Source: Owenweeksia sp965229445 (GTDB taxonomy: Bacteria > Bacteroidota > Bacteroidia > Flavobacteriales > Schleiferiaceae). From it: a stretch of 64,000 bases of DNA. A program made the translations under genes and the position numbers. Positions 1 through 8,410 of the stretch are shown here, one piece after another. Each line of letters opens with the position of its first letter. Position 1 is the first letter of the stretch. Below the pieces are notes generated by a model, which saw only the letters and a list, made by a program, of their open reading frames with translations, did no database searches and had not been told where the DNA came from. The stretch covers positions 2,914,001 through 2,978,000 of the forward strand of contig OZ245876.1 in NCBI GenBank assembly GCA_965229445.1. The letters are read 5' to 3'.

Positions 1-594
1 GATCTTCTTGGTTTGATAAAACTCGAGAGGAAATAGTTCAGCTAACTTAAATATCTCGGCAAAGGGATATTCGGTCAATTCTTCAGTAAGATCACCACCC
101 TTCAGGTACCAAATACCACTGTTCTTATTGGCTTTTGTTTTGAGAAGATGCCTGGTCCAATCCACAAACTGAGGCATATTGGTTACCGCTCTGGACACTA
201 TGTAATCAAAACTACCCTGAAGATCCTCTACCCTAGTTTGGATGGCCGTTACATTCTCCAGATTTAGCTGACGAGCCACTTCATTAACCACTTTAATCTT
301 CTTGCCGATAGAATCCACCAATGTAAACTGCACCTCAGGAAAAACAATGGCCAGAGGTACACCCGGAAATCCCCCGCCGGTACCAACATCTAACACCGCA
401 GAAGTCACATCGGGCACCAGGTACTTCGCAATAGCCAGGGAGTGCAGTACATGTCGCTCTACAAAATGCCCCATATCCTTACGACTAATAAGGTTAACAC
501 GGGCATTCCACCCGGTATAAACATCTTCCAACTGAGCTATTTTGGCAAGCTGGCCGTCGTTTAACTCAGAAAAGTATTGACGTATTAACTCCAT
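1..594 (-). CDS. rsmG: 16S rRNA (guanine-N7)-methyltransferase RsmG (GidB), 3' end outside window
   Basis: RsmG uses S-adenosylmethionine to methylate N7 of G527 in 16S rRNA. The minus strand is open from an ATG at 594 to the left edge (198 codons), with no stop, so the C-terminus is missing. It begins MELIRQYFSELND and contains the SAM-binding glycine loop LDVGTGGGFPG followed by PLAIVFP and VDSIGKKI, all typical of the family. Length so far is close to the usual ~205-215 residues, so only a few codons are lost. Its start overlaps the end of the upstream glycosyltransferase gene by about 10 nt, making it the last visible gene of the lysA operon. Confidence 0.95.
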   Translation of the reverse strand, partial: MELIRQYFSELNDGQLAKIAQLEDVYTGWNARVNLISRKDMGHFVERHVLHSLAIAKYLVPDVTSAVLDVGTGGGFPGVPLAIVFPEVQFTLVDSIGKKIKVVNEVARQLNLENVTAIQTRVEDLQGSFDYIVSRAVTNMPQFVDWTRHLLKTKANKNSGIWYLKGGDLTEELTEYPFAEIFKLAELFPLEFYQTKKI

Positions 595-1685
595 GCGGCT
601 TTGCGTGGTTTTAGGTAGTTAAATATATGAATGACCGAAAGCAGGCAAGTGCTTAGGCACTCCCAAAATGGATAAAGCACAATCAAATGCCATTGTTGCA
701 ACCGGGTAGCGTTTAATACCAATATGAGAGCATGAAGCATTGCACGGATCACTATTAAATACAATACCCAAAGCGGTGTACCTAACAACAGCAGAGCGGG
801 AATGAGCAGATAGAAAAGTAATTTGGACAAACCATATGTGCCCAGTATAAACTTCACCGTCGGTTTATAATAAGTTGCCGTAGTAAGGTGCCGTCTTTTC
901 TGCGTCCACCATTCTTTCATGGTATAAGCAGGGGCAGAAACCGTACGATGATCCTTAGTGGTTACTATGGCTGTATGACCTGATTTTGCCATAGCTCCGA
1001 CCATGAGATCATCATCGCCAGAGGCCAGACCGGCATCCTTACCCAGGGTCTGGAATTTTTTAGCCCAGCTCTTGCGATAGGCCAGATTTCTACCTACCCC
1101 CATATAAGGCATGCCTACCAGGGCAAATCCGAAGTACAACATAGCCGTTTCAAGGTTATCCCAGCTAGCCACAAAGGATACAATATTTGCCTTGAATCTA
1201 AAAGGGCTGTATCCCAGTACTACTTTGCTCGTATGGAAAGGAGCCGTCATACCCTGTATCCACTGTGAGGTAGTGGGTTTGCAATCCGCATCCGTGAGTA
1301 AGACTATGTCATGTGAAGCCTTCTCGATACCTAATTGCAGGGCTGCCTTTTTTCCCGGTGAATTTGATGTGGGATCATCCGCGTCTATGCGGATCACTCT
1401 CAATCTTAAATGCTTCTCCTGGAATTGATTAAGCAGCTTAGTCGTGCCATCAGAACTATGGTCATCTACCACAAGAACTTCATAGTGAGGATAATCTTGT
1501 ACTAAAAATGCGGGGAGGTTTTCCAGTAGGTTCTGCTTCTCATTTTTAGCACAAATTATTACCGAAACCGGTTCGGTACAATCTCCCTGAGTGGAAGAGG
1601 TGAAGGGAAGTCTAAGAAACAGGTAAAGATCAAAAACGATAAGCACTACTGTTACCAGCACATATATGGGAATTAATATAATCAA
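585..1685 (-). CDS. Membrane-anchored family 2 glycosyltransferase
   Basis: A 366-residue GT-A glycosyltransferase that probably transfers a sugar from a nucleotide sugar to a lipid or polysaccharide acceptor at the inner face of the cytoplasmic membrane. Visible parts: an N-terminal membrane helix (residues 1-27), VVDDHSSDGT (72-81), the metal-binding TDAD (131-134), an acidic GDDD acceptor-site motif (223-226) and a QKRRH motif (262-266) resembling QxxRW, then two or three C-terminal membrane helices. This order resembles processive GT2 synthases. The donor and acceptor cannot be read from sequence. It lies 2 nt downstream of the GNAT gene and overlaps the start of rsmG, so it is surely co-transcribed with them. 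Confidence 0.85.
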   Translation of the reverse strand: MIILIPIYVLVTVVLIVFDLYLFLRLPFTSSTQGDCTEPVSVIICAKNEKQNLLENLPAFLVQDYPHYEVLVVDDHSSDGTTKLLNQFQEKHLRLRVIRIDADDPTSNSPGKKAALQLGIEKASHDIVLLTDADCKPTTSQWIQGMTAPFHTSKVVLGYSPFRFKANIVSFVASWDNLETAMLYFGFALVGMPYMGVGRNLAYRKSWAKKFQTLGKDAGLASGDDDLMVGAMAKSGHTAIVTTKDHRTVSAPAYTMKEWWTQKRRHLTTATYYKPTVKFILGTYGLSKLLFYLLIPALLLLGTPLWVLYLIVIRAMLHALILVLNATRLQQWHLIVLYPFWECLSTCLLSVIHIFNYLKPRKAAWS

Positions 1686-1687
1686 GC

Positions 1688-2137
1688 CTAGAGTTTAAGC
1701 CTACAATTCCACCACTCCTTTTCGATGTTGGCTCCTAATCGCTGATAAAAACGCACGGCATCCACATTCCAATCCAGCACTTGCCAATCCAATCTCCCGG
1801 CGCCTGAGGTTTTGGCTTCCTTAGCCGTAGCCTCTAATAAGGCTAGTCCAATACCTCGATTTCTAAATTCCGGTTTTACAAACAAATCTTCCAGATAATA
1901 GCAACGACCCTTCCATGTAGAGTATCTGGGATAAAATAAACTTATCCCAGCTATAGATCCCTCCCATTCTGCTACCAGAAACTTAAAGGCCTGATGTTTG
2001 TCCCAATCCTCAAGCAAAATAGCTTCATCGGTTTCAACCATCTCCGGTGACTTCTCAAACTGAGCCAAATCCCTGATCATTTGCATCAGTACTGCAATAT
2101 CCTCTCTGCTTCCTTCGCGAATTAGTGTTTTGCTCAT
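1688..2137 (-). CDS. GNAT family N-acetyltransferase
   Basis: A 149-residue single-domain acetyl-CoA-dependent N-acetyltransferase. The acetyl-CoA pyrophosphate loop is seen as FRNRGIG (91-97) after the beta-strand YYLEDLFVKPE. The C-terminal part (DWQVLDWNVDAVRFYQRLGA) is the usual motif B end of GNAT enzymes. The arrangement and length resemble the diamine/thialysine acetyltransferase subgroup, but substrate is not certain. Its ATG overlaps the lysA stop as ATGA, so the two are translationally coupled; a lysine-like or diamine substrate would fit that context, which is inference only. Confidence 0.85.
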   Translation of the reverse strand: MSKTLIREGSREDIAVLMQMIRDLAQFEKSPEMVETDEAILLEDWDKHQAFKFLVAEWEGSIAGISLFYPRYSTWKGRCYYLEDLFVKPEFRNRGIGLALLEATAKEAKTSGAGRLDWQVLDWNVDAVRFYQRLGANIEKEWWNCRLKL

Positions 2138-3366
2138 AAGTCCACTGCAATTTGAGTCGCCAATATATCATCCATATTTTGTCTTCTGCTAATAAGCTGA
2201 GCCTGGCCTTTATGTATAAGCACCTCTGCTGGTTTAAACCGACTATTATAATTGTTGGCCATCTGATAACAGTAGGCTCCGGCATTGTGAAAAGCCAGCA
2301 CATCTCCCTCCTTTATCTCAGTGATTTGCCTGTCGCTGGCAAAGGTGTCCGTCTCACAAATGTATCCCACTACCGTGTAAACTCGGTTTCTGCCTTTGGG
2401 GTGACTGATGTTTTGGATCTTGTGATAAGCATCGTAGAACATAGGGCGAATTAAGTGATTCATCCCTGAATCTACCTGAGCAAAGACCGTGGCCGTGGTT
2501 TGCTTCACCACGTTGACCTTACAAAGAAAATAACCTGCCTCGCTCACCAGAAATTTCCCCGGTTCGAATTCAATTTCGAGCTCTCGACCATATTCTTTGG
2601 AAAACTCTTTGAAGAGATGCGTCATCTTAGCTCCCAACTCTTCAATATCGGTTTCAATATCTCCTTCTTTATAAGCCACCTTAAAACCACTACCAAAATC
2701 CACATAGGTCAGATCCGGAAAATCCATAGCTACTTCCAGCAGCAATCCCGCACCCTTTAAAAAGGTATCTACATCCAGAATATCACTTCCGGTATGCATA
2801 TGGAGACCCTCCACCCGGATGTTTAAACTTTTCACCAGGCGTTCAAGATGCCTGGTTTGATGGATGCTTATACCAAATTTAGAATCGATATGACCCACGG
2901 AAATTTTTACATTGCCACCGGCCATAATATGCGGATTCAGACGGATACACACCGGATATTTATCGCCATAAATACTGCCAAACTGCTCCAGAATACTCAG
3001 GTTATCGATGTTGATTCTCACTCCTAAGGATACGGCTTTTTTGATCTCTTCAATAGATACACCATTGGGGGTATAAATGATATCAGAGGGTTTGAACCCG
3101 GCTTTCAGGCCTAATTCAACCTCTTGAATTGAAACGGTGTCCAAGCCACTTCCCAGTTGTTGAAAGAAGCGCAATACATTAATATTGCTCAAGGCTTTAC
3201 AAGCATAGTTGATCTTGTGCTTAACCCCAGAAAATGCATCGGTTAGGCGTTTATACTGAAACCCCATTTTGGATGTGTCATACACGTAAAGCGGGACTCC
3301 AAACTCATCACACAAATCGAGGACATCAACCCTGGATATCTCGAACCGGTCATTCACTAGTTGCAT
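2134..3366 (-). CDS. lysA: Diaminopimelate decarboxylase
   Basis: LysA is the PLP enzyme that decarboxylates meso-diaminopimelate to L-lysine, the last step of lysine biosynthesis. The 410-residue reading from ATG 3366 starts MQLVNDRFEISRVD. It shows the PLP lysine in YACKALSN, the HMHTGSD phosphate-site motif, EPGKFLV, the CETDTFASD substrate motif from the partner subunit and AGAYCYQMANNYNSR. The frame is open a further 43 codons upstream, but that stretch is not family-like, so the internal ATG is preferred. First gene of the operon lysA-GNAT-GT2-rsmG. Confidence 0.93.
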   Translation of the reverse strand: MQLVNDRFEISRVDVLDLCDEFGVPLYVYDTSKMGFQYKRLTDAFSGVKHKINYACKALSNINVLRFFQQLGSGLDTVSIQEVELGLKAGFKPSDIIYTPNGVSIEEIKKAVSLGVRINIDNLSILEQFGSIYGDKYPVCIRLNPHIMAGGNVKISVGHIDSKFGISIHQTRHLERLVKSLNIRVEGLHMHTGSDILDVDTFLKGAGLLLEVAMDFPDLTYVDFGSGFKVAYKEGDIETDIEELGAKMTHLFKEFSKEYGRELEIEFEPGKFLVSEAGYFLCKVNVVKQTTATVFAQVDSGMNHLIRPMFYDAYHKIQNISHPKGRNRVYTVVGYICETDTFASDRQITEIKEGDVLAFHNAGAYCYQMANNYNSRFKPAEVLIHKGQAQLISRRQNMDDILATQIAVDL

Positions 3367-3556
3367 CTGCTTGAAATTAATGGGCCGCAAAGATAATAGG
3401 AAGAAGGAGGTAAAAAGACCCCCTCCTTTGTTGCAGAAAAAACCGGTGGATTCTAGCAAAAGGGTTTGTAAAACCATTAGTTTCTTCCATTTCAAGAATA
3501 TACAAGCTCAACAAATTTGACTTGTTTGGTATAGAGCTTAGCGCGAAATTGATTCT

Positions 3557-3577
3557 GGGGAGGGGGGCGTGCCCCCG
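3557..3577. repeat. G/C-rich palindromic interspersed repeat (copy 1) in the lysA-Fic gap
   Basis: Between lysA and the Fic gene (3367-3859) no convincing gene is seen. The gap holds a G-run palindrome, GGGGAGGGGGGC then G then TGCCCCCG, whose arms GGGGGC/GCCCCC can form a hairpin. An almost identical 21-mer, differing at one base and in the opposite orientation, occurs at 39620-39640. This looks like a REP-like intergenic palindrome family. An open frame at 3636-3986 overlaps the end of the Fic gene and has no recognisable protein features. Confidence 0.6.
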
Positions 3578-3859
3578 GCCACTCCAGTTGAGCATTGCGA
3601 TGGGCTCCGAAATTGGAGTTTATGGAGTGTAAAGATTGAAAGAACCTGGTAATCTGACATATATGCAGGCTCGCAGAAACAGCATTGCTAAGACTATTCA
3701 GATCAGCTTACACAGCGAAAACCAAAGTTTCAAGCCTCTAACATTTCGTTCGACAAACACACAATCTCGTAAATTACTGATTCACAGTATTTTGTATATC
3801 CAGGAAATTAAGTCTAGTGGTTTCACGTTCTATAGGCTTCCCCATATACAGCCTAATAA

Positions 3860-4966
3860 TTATGACTTTATATTCAACCAGTACCTTGTCCCCTTCAACT
3901 CCCCGGTCTTGGTCAAAATACCCTTATCTACCAGATCCTTCAAATCCCTTGAAGCGGTTGAGGAAGAAGACCGGCTGATGCGTTGATAATTATGTGCACT
4001 CAACCCACCGGTAAAACCTTCGTGTCCGGCTTCAAAAACCCTTTTTACAACTTTGTCCTGACGATCATTCATTTGCCCTGAATAGCGATCAAAGAATTTG
4101 GCTTTTTCGATTAAGAATTCGATGGTGTGCAGTGTATTATCCAGTGCGTCCAAAACAGTTTGACCAAAGAATACGAGCCATTCTGTCAGATTAAGGCTTT
4201 GATTATGAGCCTCCAAAGCCGAATAGTATTGCTTATTATTGTTTTCAATGGCATGAGACAGTGATATCAAAGCAGGACGCTGCAGACTCATCGAGATTGA
4301 CTTTTCTGACAATGCACGGCCGATGCGCCCATTCCCGTCTTCAAAGGGGTGGATGGTCTCAAAGTAAAAGTGAGCAATACCGGCTCTGGCCAAGGGTAAA
4401 ACGGCTTTGTCATTTTTATGATGCGTGGCATTGAACCAAGTAACAAAAGCTTCCATTTCCTTAGCCATAAGTTCTGATGGCGGGGCTTCAAAATGCACTT
4501 TCTCATTTCCGATGGCACCGGAAACAACCTGCATCGGATCTTCATGGCTTCGATAACGGCCTATACTAAGCAAATCCCTTCTGCCGTTGGTGAGCATCTT
4601 ATGCCACTGGAACATTTGCTCATCGTTTAAGGGCTGATCAAATGTTTTGTAAAGGTCAACCATCATTTCCGATATACCGAACTCTGCCGGCGGAAGATTG
4701 CGTGTTGGAGATGACAATCCAAGGTTCTTCTTGATAGATTCCTGGATACTGTCCCGATCCAAATATTCTCCTTCGATTTCCGAAGTTTTATAGGCTTCAT
4801 GGGATAGGATATCGACAAGCAGTTGGTCCTTTTCGCTCTCCTTGACATGTTTGTAAACCCCAAAGACGATCCCGCTGCTTTGTAGAAAGTGGCGTTCTAA
4901 TTCCTCCAGGGCTCCGCTATCGTAGGTAAAATGGGGCCATTCTTTGAGTTTCCAATTCCACATCAT
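3860..4966 (-). CDS. Fic family protein (Fic/DOC AMP-transferase with N-terminal inhibitory motif)
   Basis: A 368-residue Fido-fold protein. Such enzymes usually transfer AMP from ATP to hydroxyl side chains of target proteins. The complete active-site motif HPFEDGNGRIGR is at 206-217, with catalytic His206 and the anion-binding loop. An N-terminal helical region of the DUF4172 type carries TSEIEG (61-66), which fits the class II inhibitory pattern [ST]xxxE[GN], so the enzyme is probably autoinhibited. The C-terminus (about 320-368; SRSSSSTASRDLKDLVDKG) looks like a winged helix that could bind DNA. No partner toxin or antitoxin gene adjoins it. Target unknown. Confidence 0.9.
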   Translation of the reverse strand: MMWNWKLKEWPHFTYDSGALEELERHFLQSSGIVFGVYKHVKESEKDQLLVDILSHEAYKTSEIEGEYLDRDSIQESIKKNLGLSSPTRNLPPAEFGISEMMVDLYKTFDQPLNDEQMFQWHKMLTNGRRDLLSIGRYRSHEDPMQVVSGAIGNEKVHFEAPPSELMAKEMEAFVTWFNATHHKNDKAVLPLARAGIAHFYFETIHPFEDGNGRIGRALSEKSISMSLQRPALISLSHAIENNNKQYYSALEAHNQSLNLTEWLVFFGQTVLDALDNTLHTIEFLIEKAKFFDRYSGQMNDRQDKVVKRVFEAGHEGFTGGLSAHNYQRISRSSSSTASRDLKDLVDKGILTKTGELKGTRYWLNIKS

Positions 4967-4974
4967 GGGTATCC

Positions 4975-5028
4975 TGGGCTATAATTCTCCTATTTATAGA
5001 TCAAATATAGCGCAAATTTGGGCTATAA
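4975..5028 (-). promoter_or_regulatory. Fic gene promoter with duplicated TTATAGCCCA boxes
   Basis: On the minus strand a Bacteroidota -7 element TATATTTG lies at 5009-5002, about 36 nt before the Fic ATG. The 10-mer TTATAGCCCA occurs twice in the same orientation, at 5028-5019 and 4984-4975, one on each side of the -7 box. Repeats in this position are typical of operators. The winged-helix-like end of Fic makes autoregulation an attractive inference. Confidence 0.5.
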
Positions 5029-5056
5029 ATCAATTATCTATAGCTCCCTTCCCCAG

Positions 5057-5480
5057 GAGAGAGGCCTGCCTGCCATGCCTTCGGCAGGTAAACCGGCAGG
5101 CAGGGATAACCTTCGGTGAACTACTCAGCTATAGCTGCTTGGGTTCGAATTTTGTTTACTCAAATCCATGTCTTGATATTCAATTAGTTACACCTTAAAC
5201 ATACGAATAAAAAGTGGGGATCGTCGCCAGTTTTGCTATTGTGTACACAGTGATACTGAATCCTTAGATAGCTGAATTTCAGGAGACTAAATGAAACACT
5301 CAAGTATTCTACAGCCAATAAAAAAAGCTTAGTGCTTCGTTCCAATAAAAAACACTCTTGTGAGTACTATTTGTTCGAACCTCGCACAAATCGTTCGGAA
5401 AACACACCTATCCCAAGGCACTGATTAGATGTAAGTTGAAATATGGATTGACTACAAGGAGAGTATTCAGGTATCCGGGT
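5057..5480. repeat. Long direct repeat, copy 1 (~423 bp)
   Basis: Nearly identical by eye to 7842-8264 and in the same orientation; the two copies bracket the RHS/lipoprotein pair. The left part is a nested inverted repeat: CCTGCCTGCC (5065-5074) pairs with GGCAGGCAGG (5095-5104) around an inner TGCCTTCGGCA hairpin. Near the right end (5369-5391) is an imperfect palindrome ATTTGTTCGA/TCGCACAAAT. I see no open frame of note in it. The rest of the gap, 5481-5649, holds nothing I recognise. Confidence 0.85.
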
Positions 5481-5649
5481 TATCTTCCAGTTCTGAAGCG
5501 ATTCATGGTACCTTCGGTGATTGTAGCAGGGCTGCAATGAAAAACCCGGTTCTCAAGAACAAGCTTCTGTTAAAGATAAAAATTAATAGCTTGCGGTTAC
5601 GTTGCTTTTCAGCATATGGAACGCTACTCTCGACCGATTTTAATGGAAT

Positions 5650-6123
5650 CTATTCTACAAAGAATGTAAATTGATATGGAAGCGTATCTTTTCCAATGGT
5701 AACTAATCCTTCCACTTTGTTAAGCCCTCTGCTGTAAGCCTCGGTTTCAAAGAAATATGAACCCATATTTATACCAGACCTTTCAATAGTCCATATACTA
5801 TCCTTCAGACTAATCACCGCTCGCTTTTGTTCTTCATTCTTGTAGGTTCTAACTGGAATAATCTCTGCTTCAAATTTTTCCCCATACCGCAATGAATCTT
5901 TCTTTTCAAATACGAAAACAGAGGTTTTATAAGTACTAATAGAATCAATTCTAAGCTTGATTGTCACTAACCTCTCTTCAATCGAATTCTGACTTACCGC
6001 TATACCCAACTTTGATTCTATTTCCTTAATATTTGTTATGCTACTGTCCGTTATGCAGTCATTGCTACAGCTATGAGCAACAATAGCACAAGTGAATATT
6101 AACATTATCTTCAATTTGTTCAT
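5650..6123 (-). CDS. Small lipoprotein coupled to RHS gene, candidate immunity partner
   Basis: A 157-residue protein with a lipoprotein signal: basic start, hydrophobic core and cysteine at residue 19 (IVAHSC), followed by SNDC. The mature part is beta-rich and charged, without a domain I can name. Its ATG overlaps the TGA of the RHS gene (ATGA at 6123-6120), so translation is coupled. Polymorphic toxin genes are normally followed directly by an immunity gene, and lipoprotein immunity proteins are known for toxins acting in the envelope. That role is inferred from position only; a generic envelope lipoprotein is the alternative. Confidence 0.6.
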   Translation of the reverse strand: MNKLKIMLIFTCAIVAHSCSNDCITDSSITNIKEIESKLGIAVSQNSIEERLVTIKLRIDSISTYKTSVFVFEKKDSLRYGEKFEAEIIPVRTYKNEEQKRAVISLKDSIWTIERSGINMGSYFFETEAYSRGLNKVEGLVTIGKDTLPYQFTFFVE

Positions 6124-7751
6124 TTTAATATTTTCTGATTTGAATTTAGAGCACCTTTTAAGCTGTCTAATTTTTCCTTTTCAATAGTTACAGGGGTTGT
6201 AGCGTTACTTCTTCCTCCCCATTTTACTGTCTGTATATTTATTGTAGTATCATTATTTGCAGGCTGCGGTCTTTCCGGCACGGGAGCCACAGGTGGTGAA
6301 GCCGGTGGGGCATCTTGTTGGCCTAGGCTTTGAGAAGGAATTTCATCTTTCGACCCCCAAGAAACCCATTTCCTTAAAAGATTAAGCCCTTTGGCAATTT
6401 TTTCACCTATCCCTCCCGAAGCTTTGCCCGAACCAGTCATAGGAAACATTTCCTGTGGATCACCTTTTTTATCGGCATCCGGCCACCTGATGCCTTGCTC
6501 ATCATTTTCACCCCATTGATCCTCTCCATAATTCTGCTTTTTCTCTTGGGGACATGCACTACAAACTTCTCCTGAAGTGTTCGGATCAATGATCTCAACT
6601 TCTAACAATTCAAATCCCGGTTCTGGATCCTCATTCCAACCCTTAAATGTTAAGAAATTTCCAAGTTTTTCAAAAAACATCTTCAATCCAGAACCTTCTC
6701 CATCTTGGGCTGATCGACCATCAGGATCTATCATATTGATAGGGTTGTTTTCTGTAAAACTATATGGGGTCAAATGAGGAAAGTTAGCTGCTAAAGGATC
6801 CACACTCAACCAAATACTCAAATCCGGATCATAATACCTTGCTCCATAATAGTAACGCCCAGTCTCAGGATCTAGTTCTTTGGCATTGAATAAGTACCTG
6901 GAGCTAAAGCCTGCATTATTGGCATGTTCTTCCACAATAGTTTCTCCAAATGGGGCATACCCCCGTATGGGACGAGGCAAGCACCAATACTGATACGCAT
7001 CGCCATTGGCATCAGACACAATCTCTGTATGATCTAAACCCGTGCTGAGCGCAGCCGAAGCATAATCGGGATGATACCAGTACTGCACGTCATATTCATC
7101 ACAGTCTATTTCCTGAAGTAAAGCGGCAATGGGATCATATTTACACATGCACTCTGCAATGGCTTCTTCATCCTCTGGATCATAAAACTCTTCGTTGTCG
7201 CAAGGTGAAGGGCCATAATAGCTTTCATAGCTAGGTGCGGTGAGTAAATCCTCTAACACAAAATCTTCTTCCTCAACTAGCTCTAGAAAATCTGTCAAGA
7301 ATAAGTGAAGATCCTTCTCCCCATTGATTAACGGATCATCCATAGTATAGGATACCGATTGTTCGTCAACATCCTGTTTGGTGCTTATACGTTGAGATCC
7401 ATTGTAATAATGCTTAGAATATTCAAAAGCATCTGAGTAATTGATCTCTATATAATATGGATTTACATATACCGTATAAGGATCAAGAGCCAAAGCAGTC
7501 CCCCCTTCTTCTCCGCCACCTTCCTGAACACTCACCTCCAGGATTGAAGACTTCATCACCCTGATGCCATTGTGATCATATAGATAGTGGTGATAGCCAT
7601 TTTCATTACTCACACCGGTAAGCACTTGATTTTCATCCCATCTAAGTTTTTCAATAGATACAGGGTTAGATCCAGTGATGTCAAATATCTCTTCTACACT
7701 TCCAGAGGAATTGTATTCATACTCTCGGTAATCCGTTGATGAACCCGACAA
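6120..7751 (-). CDS. RHS repeat-associated core domain protein, 5'-truncated
   Basis: The 543-residue frame begins at a TTG and consists of the end of an RHS/YD-repeat shell. YLYDHNGIRVM, HYYNGSQRIS and the family signature GRYYYGARYYDPDLSIWLS, SVDPLA, PYSFTENNPINMIDPDGR are clear. After DPDGR a ~190-residue variable tip follows, rich in Gly, Pro and Lys with a CSACP motif; it matches no toxin fold I know. RHS proteins are usually more than 1000 residues and exported, whereas this one lacks the N-terminal shell and any signal peptide. Reading further upstream in frame meets a TAA at 7775-7773 after eight codons, then RHS-like sequence resumes up to the direct repeat. It is best seen as a displaced 3' fragment, possibly silent. 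Confidence 0.8.
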   Translation of the reverse strand: MSGSSTDYREYEYNSSGSVEEIFDITGSNPVSIEKLRWDENQVLTGVSNENGYHHYLYDHNGIRVMKSSILEVSVQEGGGEEGGTALALDPYTVYVNPYYIEINYSDAFEYSKHYYNGSQRISTKQDVDEQSVSYTMDDPLINGEKDLHLFLTDFLELVEEEDFVLEDLLTAPSYESYYGPSPCDNEEFYDPEDEEAIAECMCKYDPIAALLQEIDCDEYDVQYWYHPDYASAALSTGLDHTEIVSDANGDAYQYWCLPRPIRGYAPFGETIVEEHANNAGFSSRYLFNAKELDPETGRYYYGARYYDPDLSIWLSVDPLAANFPHLTPYSFTENNPINMIDPDGRSAQDGEGSGLKMFFEKLGNFLTFKGWNEDPEPGFELLEVEIIDPNTSGEVCSACPQEKKQNYGEDQWGENDEQGIRWPDADKKGDPQEMFPMTGSGKASGGIGEKIAKGLNLLRKWVSWGSKDEIPSQSLGQQDAPPASPPVAPVPERPQPANNDTTINIQTVKWGGRSNATTPVTIEKEKLDSLKGALNSNQKILK

Positions 7752-7841
7752 CTTCTTCTTAATCTTATCGAGTTAATGACTTTGTGAATCATATTCAAAT
7801 TCCCATTCAGGAACAAATCCTGGTGCATACTCTGGATTAGA
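7752..7841 (-). pseudogene. Upstream remnant of the RHS gene, separated by an in-frame stop
   Basis: Translated in the same frame as the RHS fragment, this short stretch gives NPEYAPGFVPEWEFEYDSQSH, then a TAA stop (7775-7773), then LDKIKKK leading straight into the RHS frame. The composition and the EFEYDS string resemble YD-repeat text, so the stop looks like a nonsense mutation inside a formerly longer gene. The remnant ends exactly where the second long direct repeat begins (7842), suggesting the repeat marks the recombination or insertion point that removed the 5' part. Confidence 0.6.
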
Positions 7842-8264
7842 GAGAGAGGCCTGCCTGCCATGCCTTCGGCAGGTAAACCGGCAGGCAGGGATTACCTTCG
7901 GTGAGCTACGCAGCTAAAGCTGCTTCGGTTCGAATCTTGACTACTCGATTCCATGTACTCATTTTCAATTAGTTACAGCTCGAATATAAAAAACAAAAGT
8001 GGGGAATGTCGCCAGTTTTGCTATTATGTACACAATGGGACTGGTTCATTAGGTAGCTGATTTTCAGGAGACTAAATGAAACACTCAATGATAATTCAGT
8101 CAATAATAGAACCTTAGTGCATCGTTCCAATAAAAAACACTCTTGTGAATACTATTTGTTCGAACCTCGAACAAATCGTTCGGAAAACACACCTATTCCA
8201 AGGCACTGATTAAATGTAAGTTGAAATAAGGATTACTTCAAAGAGAGTATTCAGGTATCCAGGT
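7842..8264. repeat. Long direct repeat, copy 2 (~423 bp)
   Basis: Same orientation and nearly the same sequence as 5057-5480, at an offset of 2785 bp near the left end. It keeps the nested CCTGCCTGCC/GGCAGGCAGG hairpin (7850-7889) and has a perfect palindrome with 10-bp arms, ATTTGTTCGA and TCGAACAAAT (8154-8176). Recombination between the copies would delete or circularise the RHS cassette. No gene is seen inside. The stretch from here to the tandem repeats (8265-8410) shows nothing recognisable. Confidence 0.85.
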
Positions 8265-8410
8265 GGCCTCCTATCTTCTCCGTGGCTATATCAGTTGGTA
8301 AAGAATGGGCCTGGTAAGCATAGCAGGCACTTCTATATACCAGGATTCACTTCTCCTTAGCCCTGCACTACCTCCATAGACCTTGCTGCGTACACTACAC
8401 CATAATATAT

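Noticed and set aside
3367..3495. 43-codon N-terminal extension of lysA
   Set aside because: Sequence is not like LysA N-termini and the internal ATG at 3366 gives the standard length.
3636..3986. 116-residue open frame on the plus strand downstream of the lysA promoter region
   Set aside because: Overlaps the 3' end of the Fic gene, has no domain features and no promoter signal.
5130..5165. tRNA-like GGTTCGAAT string in both long direct repeats (also near 7925-7945)
   Set aside because: Resembles a T-arm loop but there is no acceptor stem, anticodon arm or D-arm around it.
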